Of a DNA stretch of 64,000 bases, positions 43,420-51,192 are shown one piece after another; positions within the stretch are counted from its first letter, which is position 1, and the number at the start of each line of letters is the position of its first letter. This stretch comes from an uncultured Erythrobacter sp. (GTDB taxonomy: Bacteria > Pseudomonadota > Alphaproteobacteria > Sphingomonadales > Sphingomonadaceae): the NCBI GenBank assembly GCA_947502305.1, contig CANMZA010000001.1, positions 1,302,001 to 1,366,000 on the forward strand, in the 5' to 3' direction. The notes beneath the pieces were generated by a model that was given only the letters and a program-made list of their open reading frames with translations, was not told where the DNA came from and made no database searches. A program made the translations under genes and the position numbers.

Positions 43420-43449
43420 TATATAGGCCATGCGCGCCGGTGCAATCAA
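43420..43449 (-). promoter_or_regulatory. sigma-70-type promoter of the ornithine decarboxylase gene
   Basis: On the minus strand TTGATT (43449-43444) and TATATA (43425-43420) are separated by 18 bases. Transcription would start near 43412, leaving a leader of about 90 bases before the TTG. That leader contains a stem CTGCC/GGCAG and a stem CCGC/GCGG and could carry a regulatory RNA. Confidence 0.55.
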
Positions 43450-43481
43450 AATCGTTCAAGACAGCCCTTGGTTCCTGCGTT

Positions 43482-43501
43482 TTTTGACCGATTGGTCAAA
43501 A
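43482..43501. promoter_or_regulatory. 20-bp inverted repeat at the end of the LemA gene
   Basis: TTTTGACC (43482-43489), GATT, GGTCAAAA (43494-43501). The repeat overlaps the LemA stop codon. It has no T-run on either side, so it looks more like an operator (TetR-type sites often read TGACC-N4-GGTCA) for the decarboxylase promoter 32 bases away than a terminator. Confidence 0.4.
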
Positions 43502-44053
43502 TCCGATTTTTGGCACCTGATCCACCGTGCCGCGTTCGCTGTCATCCAATGTGTTGAAATCCGCCTCTGTAAAGCCAAGCGCCCCGGCAAAGACCACCGC
43601 AGGAAACGCTTCGCGCGCAGTATTAAACTGCGCGACGGCTGCGTTCAGAGCGCGGCGTGCGGCGGCCAATTTGTCTTCAATATCCGCCAGCTCGCGCTGC
43701 AATTCTTGGAAGTTGGTGGAGGCTTTAAGGTCCGGATAAGCCTCACCCAGAGCCAGCAAATTATCGAGCGCAACCCGCAGACCTTTTTCGCTGCCGCTGT
43801 CGGGCGTGCCTTTTTGGGCGGTGTTGCGGGCCTCAATCACGGCTTCCAATGTGGATGCTTCGTGCCCGGCATAACCCTTTACCGTTTCGACCAGATTGGG
43901 GATCAGATCATGACGCTGTCGCAATTGCGCGTCGATATCCGCGGTCCCTTGGCGCACATTTTGGCGCAATCCGACCAGACGGTTGTAAATACCAATCACC
44001 ACAAATGCGGCGACAACCACCACACCGATCAAAACAAAACCCAAAATTCCCAT
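43496..44053 (-). CDS. LemA family protein
   Basis: 185 residues. One N-terminal membrane helix (about 2-21, GILGFVLIGVVVVAAFVVIG) is followed by the LemA helical bundle with IYNRLVGLRQNVRQGTADIDAQLRQRHDLIPNLVETVKGYAGHE (key motif RHDLIPNLV). YPDLKASTNFQELQRELADIEDKL and ALNAAVAQFNT follow. The loop after the first helices is shortened, as is common. LemA proteins are membrane-anchored with the bundle outside; precise function is unknown. It is divergent from the DUF3137 gene, a partnership seen often. Confidence 0.92.
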   Translation of the reverse strand: MGILGFVLIGVVVVAAFVVIGIYNRLVGLRQNVRQGTADIDAQLRQRHDLIPNLVETVKGYAGHEASTLEAVIEARNTAQKGTPDSGSEKGLRVALDNLLALGEAYPDLKASTNFQELQRELADIEDKLAAARRALNAAVAQFNTAREAFPAVVFAGALGFTEADFNTLDDSERGTVDQVPKIGF

Positions 44054-44140
44054 TTGTTTGCCCCTCCTTTACCAGGCCTGCTTATAGTAGCATCAAGAGG
44101 TTAAGGGAACGGGGCAGGCCATCTGGCCAAGGGACGCGCG

Positions 44141-45103
44141 ATGCAGGCTGATATTCAAACATTGATGGATGGAGAGCTCGGCAGCTGGCTGACCGATCAA
44201 GCCGCCATGCGCGAAGAGGCGAAGAAGAAAGCCTTTAACCGCTGGTTTTATGCCGGGATCGCCGCCTTGCCCGTATTTGCCGTTATCTGGTTTGGGCCGT
44301 TTTCCTTGGGCGGGCTCAGTTTCATGCTGACCTTCATGGCTATCGCCGGGATTGGTGCATGGGGATACGGGCCGATTGGAGAGGCGAAAAAAGCCATCAA
44401 AGTCGGCATCAATTCCGCCATCGCGCGCGAATTTGGCATTTCCTATGATCACGATGTGACGCCGGGCACGGAATATGAGGCAGCACAGCAATATGGCCTG
44501 ATCCCCGGATGCGACCGTGATGGGTTTGAGGACCGCTGGTTCGGATCGCTGGAGGGGCACGGTTTCTCTTTATACGAGGCGCATTTGGAAGAACGCCGCG
44601 GATCAGGCAAAAATCGCCGCTGGGTCACGGTGTTTCGCGGGGCGATCCTCAATATGGATTTTGGCCGTAACTTCCATTCGACCACCCTGCTGCAACGCAA
44701 GGGTAAGCACCGCAAATGGCTTGGCCTAGGCGGGCGCAAAGACCATGTGAGCTTTCGCGGGCACAGGCTCGATTATGTCGATCAAGTGCATCCCGATTTT
44801 GAGGATGTGTTTGAAGTGTGGAGCGACGATCAAGTCGAAGCCCGCGTGCTGATCCACCCGTCTTATGTCGAACATTTGCTGGCGTTAGAACGCGCCTTTA
44901 ACGGCGATGCGGTGCGCGCTTTGTTTCGCGCGGGCGAGGTTATTCTGGCGGTCGAAAGCGGCGATTTGTTTGAAAGCGGCACCATGAATTCTGCCGAAGA
45001 TCACGCCCGCGTTGCCGAGGCGGCAGAGCAATTTGGCGCGATGGCGCGATTGGCATTGGCGATCAATCAGAACGAACGTGGCCGCGCGGTCGGCAAAGCC
45101 TGA
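44141..45103 (+). CDS. DUF3137 domain membrane protein
   Basis: 320 residues. Two helices (about 34-52 and 57-75) follow a charged N-terminus. The large cytoplasmic or periplasmic domain has FGISYDHDVTPGTE, DRWFGSLEGHGFSLYEAHLEERRGSGKNRRWVTVFRGAI (key motif FRGAI), and DFEDVFEVWSDDQVEARVLIHPSYVEHL, all characteristic of DUF3137. Such proteins commonly accompany LemA. Here the two genes are divergent across 87 bp containing an interrupted repeat GGCCA-TC-TGGCC (44117-44128), where shared control could act. Function unknown. Confidence 0.88.
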   Translation: MQADIQTLMDGELGSWLTDQAAMREEAKKKAFNRWFYAGIAALPVFAVIWFGPFSLGGLSFMLTFMAIAGIGAWGYGPIGEAKKAIKVGINSAIAREFGISYDHDVTPGTEYEAAQQYGLIPGCDRDGFEDRWFGSLEGHGFSLYEAHLEERRGSGKNRRWVTVFRGAILNMDFGRNFHSTTLLQRKGKHRKWLGLGGRKDHVSFRGHRLDYVDQVHPDFEDVFEVWSDDQVEARVLIHPSYVEHLLALERAFNGDAVRALFRAGEVILAVESGDLFESGTMNSAEDHARVAEAAEQFGAMARLALAINQNERGRAVGKA

Positions 45104-45106
45104 GGC

Positions 45107-45132
45107 GCGCATTGTGTGTGCGCATTGTGTGT
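45107..45132. repeat. 13-bp tandem repeat, two copies
   Basis: GCGCATTGTGTGT occurs twice in a row right after the DUF3137 stop, followed by a third GCGC. It lies in the 69-bp gap between two convergent genes and forms a short GCGCA/TGCGC stem. It is probably a slippage duplication. Confidence 0.7.
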
Positions 45133-45172
45133 GCGCCCTGCCCATCCCTCTGCTTATCCCCCTGATGATCCC

Positions 45173-45697
45173 TTAATTCTCGCCCGTAGCCATTGAGGCC
45201 GCGCCCGGCGCGATGCTCAAAAGCACACCTATATTCGCCGCGACATTGGCCATTGTCACTCCGTCATCAAGCACTTGATAGCGGGTCACGCCAAGCGTTT
45301 TTGCCTCAAAATCGGCCCACACACTCACCGCCGCATTGCCGATATTGGCCGCCGCCAAATTTTCCAGCGTCACGCCGGGCGGCAATTCATAGCGGACTTG
45401 CATCAAAATCCCCTGACAACCGGAAACCTTGCCGACATCGCAGGCCGTGCCGATCAGATAATAGACCAATCCGTCACTATCGCGCACGATGACGGTCTGC
45501 TCCTCCGCCACGGTTTCGACAATCGTATGGCCCAGCGACTGAGCGATGACCGACAAATCGGCAAGAGTGACCGATTTCTTGACCAGAGCCGGCGCATAAT
45601 TTTGCGCCTGAGCAGCCCCCGTTAGCGGCACCGAGACCGCCAAAGGCAGCGCCAGCGCGCAAGCGGCCAAAGCGGTCTTCATTCCCAAAATCTGCAT
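45173..45697 (-). CDS. YbjN-type periplasmic protein
   Basis: 174 residues. Signal peptide about 1-31 (MQILGMKTALAACALALPLAV..., cleavage after AQAQ). The mature part, LADLSVIAQSLGHTIVE, VRDSDGLVYYLIGTACD, MQVRYELP, NIGNAAVSVWADFEAKTLGVTRYQVLDDGVT, follows the YbjN/sensory-transduction-regulator pattern. Two Cys in CDVGKVSGCQG could form a disulfide. Start at the ATG 45697 with GGGGG seven bases upstream; the 13 extra upstream codons are not signal-peptide-like. It lies 43 bp after the carboxyspermidine decarboxylase gene. Confidence 0.75.
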   Translation of the reverse strand: MQILGMKTALAACALALPLAVSVPLTGAAQAQNYAPALVKKSVTLADLSVIAQSLGHTIVETVAEEQTVIVRDSDGLVYYLIGTACDVGKVSGCQGILMQVRYELPPGVTLENLAAANIGNAAVSVWADFEAKTLGVTRYQVLDDGVTMANVAANIGVLLSIAPGAASMATGEN

Positions 45698-45740
45698 GCA
45701 CTCACCCCCTGTTTGACCGATGCCCCGAATGGCCAAGACC

Positions 45741-46934
45741 CTAGCTCAGCCTTCCGCGAAAATCCTCATATTCGAACCTTTTAACACATTCCAGCGCATC
45801 GGTTTCACTGTCCCAAAGCCACAGGCTGGGCAATTGCACGCCGTTAAATGTGTTGGTTTTGACCATCGAATAATGCGCCTGATCAAGGAAGGCGAACCGC
45901 GCGCCAGCCTCTGCGGGGACAGGTAGGCGGTAATCGCCGATTACATCCCCGGCGAGGCAGGACGGCCCGCCGAGACGGATCGGAATGGCGTCTTCATCGC
46001 TCAATTCGCCCAGCATTGCGGGGCGATACGGCGCCTCCAACACGTCAGGCATATGGCAAGTGGCCGATACGTCAGTGATGCCCAATGGCACTTCGTTAAA
46101 GCCGGTATCGAGCAAAGTGCCCACCAAAATGCCCGCATCGAGCGCAATCGCCTCGCCCGGTTCGATGATGATCTCTGCACCGGTATCGGCGGCGGCGTCT
46201 TTCAGGAATTCGGCCAGTTCATCGCGTTCATAATCGGCGCGGGTGATGTGATGGCCGCCGCCCATATTGATCCATTTGATCTGGCCAAACCACGGCTCAA
46301 TCGCGTCAAACACCCTGTCCCAAGTGCGTTTCAATGGCTCAAATGTTTGTTCGCACAGATTGTGGAAATGGATGCCTTCAACCCCTTCCATCGCCTCTTC
46401 GGTCAATTGGTCGATGGGAAAACCCAGCCGCGATCCCGGCGCGCTGGGGTCATATTTTGGCACTTCGCCGGTGGCGATCATCGGATTGATGCGCAGGCCC
46501 GGTGAGACATCTCCGCCGGTGGTTGCGGCATGGTCTAGGATAAGCGCGGCGCGTTTCATCTGAGCCGGTGAATTGAAGATCACATGTTCGGACAACCGGC
46601 AGATTTCCTCCAATTCCTCCGGCTTAAACGCGGCGGAATAGGTGGCGATTTCGCCGTCGTAAAATTCACTGGCCAGGCGCGCTTCCCAGAGGCCGCTGGT
46701 CGAGGCTCCGTCGAGATATTCGCCGATGATATGCGCGGTGGACCACATCGAAAACGCTTTTAGTGCGGCGAAGACCTTGATGCTGGCACCGTCACTGGCG
46801 GCTTCGTCGCGGATTTCGGCGAGCATTTGGCAGTTGGCGCGGATTTTCGCGGTGTCCACGACGAAGGCGGGGCTGTCGACGCGCGACAGGTCGAAATGGG
46901 CGAAAGCGCCGGGGTTTCCTGCTTGAGTTTGCAT
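45741..46934 (-). CDS. nspC: carboxynorspermidine/carboxyspermidine decarboxylase
   Basis: Removes the carboxyl group of carboxyspermidine (or carboxynorspermidine) to give spermidine (norspermidine). 397 residues, fold type III PLP enzyme. The PLP Lys is in FAALKAFSMWST, NMGGGHHITRADY holds the cofactor, EPGEAIALDAG the phosphate, and the active-site Cys is in GPSCLAGDVIGDY. The ATG at 46934 (MQTQAGNPGAFAHFD) is preferred over a start 26 codons upstream that runs into the preceding gene. With the dehydrogenase at 47373 and the decarboxylase at 42118 it completes a spermidine route that needs no decarboxylated SAM. Confidence 0.92.
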   Translation of the reverse strand: MQTQAGNPGAFAHFDLSRVDSPAFVVDTAKIRANCQMLAEIRDEAASDGASIKVFAALKAFSMWSTAHIIGEYLDGASTSGLWEARLASEFYDGEIATYSAAFKPEELEEICRLSEHVIFNSPAQMKRAALILDHAATTGGDVSPGLRINPMIATGEVPKYDPSAPGSRLGFPIDQLTEEAMEGVEGIHFHNLCEQTFEPLKRTWDRVFDAIEPWFGQIKWINMGGGHHITRADYERDELAEFLKDAAADTGAEIIIEPGEAIALDAGILVGTLLDTGFNEVPLGITDVSATCHMPDVLEAPYRPAMLGELSDEDAIPIRLGGPSCLAGDVIGDYRLPVPAEAGARFAFLDQAHYSMVKTNTFNGVQLPSLWLWDSETDALECVKRFEYEDFRGRLS

Positions 46935-46945
46935 GGCTTCCGTTT

Positions 46946-47392
46946 TCAATCGAAGAATACTTCGAATAGCACTAGTAGGATAAGAGGTAGTCCGACAAAC
47001 CATGTGACGCACCCGACACCAAAGACATCAGGCTCGTTGGAAAGTCGAGAGCCTCCTTGCAGCCAAGCAACCAGTGAGTTTTGCCGTGCCGTGAATCCCG
47101 TTAGATATGGTGAGAATTCGAATGTCGCGTCACGATACTCTTCCCAACCTCGTTTATCGCCTTGAAACGCAAGCAAAAGAAATACAACCCAATAGGTTGC
47201 ATAAAAATATATACGCATGCCGAGAGTTACGGCTAACGAGATTATGTTTACGACTACGAACTCGATCATCGAAAAAAATGCGTTGCCTAGGGCTCCGATC
47301 AGAAACCACGGAAGTCGCAACAAGTATCCTACCGACTCAAACACCCTTAAGTCCCCCCATTCACTTATTGCATCAAAACCCAACCGGCCCAT
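46946..47392 (-). CDS. orphan membrane protein inside the carboxyspermidine operon
   Basis: 148 residues from the ATG at 47392, overlapping the end of the dehydrogenase gene by 20 bp; an ATG at 47422 is also in frame. Hydrophobic segments: YLLRLPWFLIGALGNAFFSM, IEFVVVNIISLAVTLGMRIY, FYATYWVVFLLLAF and a last VTWFVGLPLILLVLFEVFF. A soluble loop carries DKRGWEEYRDATFEFSPYLTGF. The DNA is visibly lower in G+C than its neighbours (about half) with different codon use, pointing to recent acquisition. No family recognised. It sits exactly between the dehydrogenase and the decarboxylase, 11 bp before the latter. Confidence 0.65.
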   Translation of the reverse strand: MGRLGFDAISEWGDLRVFESVGYLLRLPWFLIGALGNAFFSMIEFVVVNIISLAVTLGMRIYFYATYWVVFLLLAFQGDKRGWEEYRDATFEFSPYLTGFTARQNSLVAWLQGGSRLSNEPDVFGVGCVTWFVGLPLILLVLFEVFFD

Positions 47393-48599
47393 CAAGCTCA
47401 GCAACCTGCCACGCCAACCCATGCGCGTTCAGCATTTCCATGAACGGATCGGGGTCCATCTCTTCCATGTTGAACACGCCTGCCCCGCTCCATGCGCCCG
47501 TCACCATCATCGCGGTGCCGATCATCGCAGGCACGCCAGTGGTGTAAGAAACGGCTTGGTTGCCGGTTTCTTCAAACGCGGCCTCGTGGCTGCAGATATT
47601 ATTGATGTAGAACGTCTTTTCGCCCGATCCATCCAGTGCCTCGCCAGTGGCGATTACGCCGATATTGGTGTTGCCCTTGGTCGTTTCGCCAAGGCTTTCG
47701 GGCTTTGGCAAAACGGCGGCGAGGAATTGTAGGGGGATGATGTCTTTGCCCTGATACCGGATCGGTTCGATGCCGGTCATGCCGACATTTTGAAGCACGG
47801 TGAGGTGTTTGATATATTCATCGCCAAACGTCATCCAGAACCGCGCGCGTTCAATTTCGGGGTTGAATTTGGAGAGGCTCTCCAACTCCTCGTGATACAT
47901 CAGATAAGCGTTGCGTTTGCCCACCGCTTCGAAATCGAACTCGGTCATCACTTGCATCGCGGGCGTCTCGACCCAATCGCCGGTTTCACCCGGTTTCTTT
48001 TCCCAGTGGCGCGCAGGTGCGGTCACTTCACGGATGTTGATTTCGGGATTGAAGTTAGTGGCAAAAGCCTGACCATGATCGCCGCCATTGCAATCCAGAA
48101 TGTCGAGCGTGCGGATCGTTTTGAGCTTATGTTTTTTCAGCCACATGGTGAAAACCGACGTGACGCCGGGGTCAAAACCGCTGCCGAGCAGCGCCATCAA
48201 TCCCGCCTCTTTAAACCGGTCATGATAGGCCCATTGCCAGTGATATTCGAACTTCGCCTCATCCTTGGGTTCGTAATTGGCGGTGTCGAGGTAATGCACG
48301 CCCGCCTCCAGACAGGCATCCATGATCGGCAAATCTTGATAGGGCAGCGCAAGGTTCACGACCAAGCCCGCGCCCACTTTGCGGATTAGGTTGACCAGCG
48401 CGGGCGTTTCTTCGGCGTCGATTTCATAGGTCGGCACATCGCGCCCGGTGCGCGTTTTGACGCTGGCGGCAATCGCATCGCATTTCGATTTCGTGCGGCT
48501 GGCCAAATGGACCTCTGGGAAAATATCCGCGTTCATGCACATTTTGTGGACCGCGACGGAGCTGACGCCCCCTGCCCCAATTACGAGAATTTTCGACAT
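47373..48599 (-). CDS. carboxynorspermidine/carboxyspermidine dehydrogenase (saccharopine dehydrogenase family)
   Basis: Reductively condenses putrescine (or diaminopropane) with aspartate semialdehyde to carboxy(nor)spermidine, using NADPH. 408 residues. It begins KILVIGAGGVSSVAVHK (Rossmann loop), then LASRTKSKCDAIAAS, NLALPYQDLPIMDACLEAGVHYLDTANYEP and LLGSGFDPGVTSVFTMW, with the conserved DILDCNGGDHG. The length and the adjacent nspC distinguish it from lysine-pathway saccharopine dehydrogenases. It is the first gene of the operon with the orphan membrane gene and nspC. Confidence 0.9.
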   Translation of the reverse strand: MSKILVIGAGGVSSVAVHKMCMNADIFPEVHLASRTKSKCDAIAASVKTRTGRDVPTYEIDAEETPALVNLIRKVGAGLVVNLALPYQDLPIMDACLEAGVHYLDTANYEPKDEAKFEYHWQWAYHDRFKEAGLMALLGSGFDPGVTSVFTMWLKKHKLKTIRTLDILDCNGGDHGQAFATNFNPEINIREVTAPARHWEKKPGETGDWVETPAMQVMTEFDFEAVGKRNAYLMYHEELESLSKFNPEIERARFWMTFGDEYIKHLTVLQNVGMTGIEPIRYQGKDIIPLQFLAAVLPKPESLGETTKGNTNIGVIATGEALDGSGEKTFYINNICSHEAAFEETGNQAVSYTTGVPAMIGTAMMVTGAWSGAGVFNMEEMDPDPFMEMLNAHGLAWQVAELDGPVGF

Positions 48600-48886
48600 G
48601 TGATTGGACCTTTCGGTGTTGATTCTTGGACGCGCTCTTAGGGCAACGCGCCGCGACCCTCAAATGATCCGGTGCGCTGCAAACTGTTTCCTACTGCCTC
48701 GCAGCATAGTAGTGGAACAGGCATGACAAATATCCTCCCCATGGCGCATTCTTTCACCGGGCTGTTTCGCCCCGCAAAATCTGCGCATTTTGGCGCCTGT
48801 TTGGGTGGGGTTTTTAACGCGGGTTTTAAGGGGGGCGCGAAATTCTCCCCTGGACTGTGTGTCAAGTGTGTCAGGGAGAGGCCACT
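48600..48886. other. divergent intergenic region, no gene seen
   Basis: About 290 bp between the carboxyspermidine dehydrogenase gene and the dehydratase gene. Open frames here lack ribosome sites and resemble no protein. An imperfect inverted repeat, CTGTTTCCTACT against AGTAGTGGAACAG (about 48680-48720), is operator-like and could act on either side. Confidence 0.35.
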
Positions 48887-49885
48887 ATGAGCTCCACTGT
48901 GAGCCCCGCAATGAGCCGCCTTCCCACCCGCGGCGGGGTGTTAGCAGCAGCCGAAGCGGTCGCCGCGATCCTGCCGCCGACGCCGCTCTTGCCGGTCGAG
49001 ATTGGCGGCACGCCATGCTGGGTCAAGGCAGAGAACCTGCAACCAATCGGCGCGTTCAAGATCAGAGGCGGGTGGTGGCGGCTGTCGAACATGAGCGAGG
49101 CGGAACGCGCAGCGGGCGTCGTCGCGGTGTCATCGGGCAATCACGCGCAAGGGGTCGCATGGGCGGCGCGGCGATTGGGCATAGCGGCGACCATCGTGAT
49201 GCCGCGCGATGCGCCTGAAGTGAAGCTGACGAACACACAGGCATTGGGCGCGCGGGTCGTGCTGTATGACCGCCCCGGCGAAGACCGCGATGCGGTTGCG
49301 GCCAATCTGATCGAGAACCAAGGCGGCACGCCAAGAGCGACGCTGGTCCACGCCTTTGGCGACCCGTGGGTGATCGAAGGGCAAGGCAGCGCCGGTATCG
49401 AGGCGGCGGCGCAAATGGGCGATCTTGCAGGGCTTACACCCTCGCGCTTCATCGCGTGTTGTGGCGGCGGCGGTTTGGCGGCGGGATTGGCGCTGGCCTG
49501 CCCAGATGCGGCGATCAATGTGGTCGAACCGGCTGGGTGGGACATGGTCGGCAAAGCGCTGTTGACGGGCCAGATCGTGCAGGCAGCCGCCGATGCCCCC
49601 TCCACCATTTGCGATGCGTTGCAACCGACCGCGACGAAACAGCTGAACTTGGACGTGCTATCAGGCCGCGCAGAGCCGGGCGTGGCGGTGAGCGATGACG
49701 AAGTGCGCCATGCGCAGCGCTGGGCCTTTGCCAATATGCGCATGGTTGTGGAACCGGGCGGTGCGGCGGCCTTGGCGGCGGCGCTGGCGGGCAAAGTGGC
49801 CGTGGATGCCGCAACGGTGATCATGGTGACTGGCGGCAATGCAGACCCGGCGGCATTCTCCGCAACCATCGGCGCAGATAGCTAG
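48887..49885 (+). CDS. threonine/serine dehydratase, PLP fold type II
   Basis: 332 residues. PTPLLPVEIGGTPCWVKAENLQPIGAFKIRGG (key motif the Schiff-base Lys in FKIRG, about residue 55), SSGNHAQGVAWAAR, PRDAPEVKLTNTQALGA and the phosphate-binding CGGGGLAAGLA are those of catabolic threonine dehydratase/serine racemase-like enzymes. No C-terminal regulatory ACT domain. The reaction would give 2-oxobutyrate or pyruvate plus ammonia; 2-oxobutyrate could feed the propionyl-CoA genes. The ATG at 48887 has AGAGG five bases before it. Racemase activity cannot be excluded. Confidence 0.88.
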   Translation: MSSTVSPAMSRLPTRGGVLAAAEAVAAILPPTPLLPVEIGGTPCWVKAENLQPIGAFKIRGGWWRLSNMSEAERAAGVVAVSSGNHAQGVAWAARRLGIAATIVMPRDAPEVKLTNTQALGARVVLYDRPGEDRDAVAANLIENQGGTPRATLVHAFGDPWVIEGQGSAGIEAAAQMGDLAGLTPSRFIACCGGGGLAAGLALACPDAAINVVEPAGWDMVGKALLTGQIVQAAADAPSTICDALQPTATKQLNLDVLSGRAEPGVAVSDDEVRHAQRWAFANMRMVVEPGGAAALAAALAGKVAVDAATVIMVTGGNADPAAFSATIGADS

Positions 49886-49957
49886 ACCGTCATATTGCCG
49901 ACATGCTCTAGGCATAGATACGCATCACCCCTTCCCCCCTCGAACAAGAGCCCCCTC

Positions 49958-51181
49958 ATGCCGACCACCACCGCACCGCCGAAACGGATCATCGAAGACG
50001 CCGTCATCCGCAAAGATGCCAGCGCCAAGGACAAGCTGCTCGACAAGGCGTTTGCGCTGGCCTTTGGCGGGTTAGTCTATGCGCAAATCTGGGAAGACCC
50101 GGTGGTCGATATGGAAGGTCTGGCGATCCAGCCCGACAGCCGGGTGATGTGCATCGCCAGCGGATCGTGCAACGCACTGAGCTACCTCACAGCAAACCCC
50201 GCGCAGGTCACCGCAGTGGACCTCAACAAAGCGCATGTCGCATTGGGTCAGCTCAAGATCACGGCGATCAAACACCTGCCGAATTACGAGCGGTTTCAAC
50301 GGTTCTTCGGACATGCCGACCACAAAGAGAACAAGGCGGTCTATAAGCAGATGATCGCCCCGCATCTGGACAAGGCAAGCCGCAAATATTGGGAAAAACG
50401 CGACATCAAAGGGCGGCGGCGGATCAGCTACTTTACCAAAGGGCTGTACCGCAAAGGGTTGCTGGGCAACTTCATCGGTCTCGCCCATCTGTTTGCGAAA
50501 TTGTACAAGGTTGATCTGAACCATCTGCTTGAGGCGGAGACTTTGGAGGAACAGCGCGCGGTGTTTGAGACCGAGCTGGCCCCGGTGTTTGATCGCAAAT
50601 TCGTGCGCTGGCTGACGGATCAGCCCGCTTCGCTGTTCGGCCTTGGCATTCCGCCTGCGCAATTCGATGAACTGGCGGGCGATGAACGCATGGCTGAGGT
50701 GCTGCGGCGGCGGCTGGAGAAGCTGGCCTGCGACTTTGAGATCAAGGACAACTACTTCGCATGGCAGGCATTCGGGCGCGGATATGACCGCAAAGAAGAG
50801 GCGCCTTTGCCGCCCTATTTGCAGCGCGAAAACTGGGAAGTGATGCGCGAACGGGTGGACAGGTTGGACGTGGTGCGATCCAACATGGTGGAATGGATCG
50901 GGGACCGCGAAGACGCGTCGATGGACCGGTTCGTCCTGCTCGATGCGCAGGATTGGATGAATGACGCGCAGCTCGATGAGCTGTGGGCGCGGATCACCCG
51001 CGCATCGCGGCCCGGCGCGCGGGTGCTGTTCCGCACGGCGGCAGAGCCAAGCCTGCTGCCGGGACGTTTGGACGATACGATCCTATCACGCTGGCGCTAC
51101 AAGGAAGAGGCATCGGCGGATCTGACATCGCGCGATCGGTCCTCGATCTATGGCGGCGTGCATTTGTACGAGTTGGCGTGA
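49958..51181 (+). CDS. btaA: BtaA, SAM:diacylglycerol 3-amino-3-carboxypropyltransferase
   Basis: Transfers the aminocarboxypropyl group of S-adenosylmethionine to diacylglycerol, the first step to the betaine lipid DGTS. 407 residues (DUF3419). GLVYAQIWEDPVVDMEGL near residue 36, CIASGSCNALSYLTANPAQVTAVDLNKAHVALGQLK (SAM-binding region, key motif ASGSCN) and LLDAQDWM near 340 are typical. The ATG at 49958 gives MPTTTAPPKR; a further 21 codons upstream are not family-like. Directly followed, 11 bp later, by the N-methyltransferase btaB. DGTS replaces phospholipids under phosphate limitation in other bacteria. Confidence 0.92.
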   Translation: MPTTTAPPKRIIEDAVIRKDASAKDKLLDKAFALAFGGLVYAQIWEDPVVDMEGLAIQPDSRVMCIASGSCNALSYLTANPAQVTAVDLNKAHVALGQLKITAIKHLPNYERFQRFFGHADHKENKAVYKQMIAPHLDKASRKYWEKRDIKGRRRISYFTKGLYRKGLLGNFIGLAHLFAKLYKVDLNHLLEAETLEEQRAVFETELAPVFDRKFVRWLTDQPASLFGLGIPPAQFDELAGDERMAEVLRRRLEKLACDFEIKDNYFAWQAFGRGYDRKEEAPLPPYLQRENWEVMRERVDRLDVVRSNMVEWIGDREDASMDRFVLLDAQDWMNDAQLDELWARITRASRPGARVLFRTAAEPSLLPGRLDDTILSRWRYKEEASADLTSRDRSSIYGGVHLYELA

Positions 51182-51192
51182 CAGGACAACAA

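Noticed and set aside
48672-48890. Short plus-strand open frame before the dehydratase gene
   Set aside because: It runs into the true start of the dehydratase in another frame, has no ribosome site and no similarity to known proteins.
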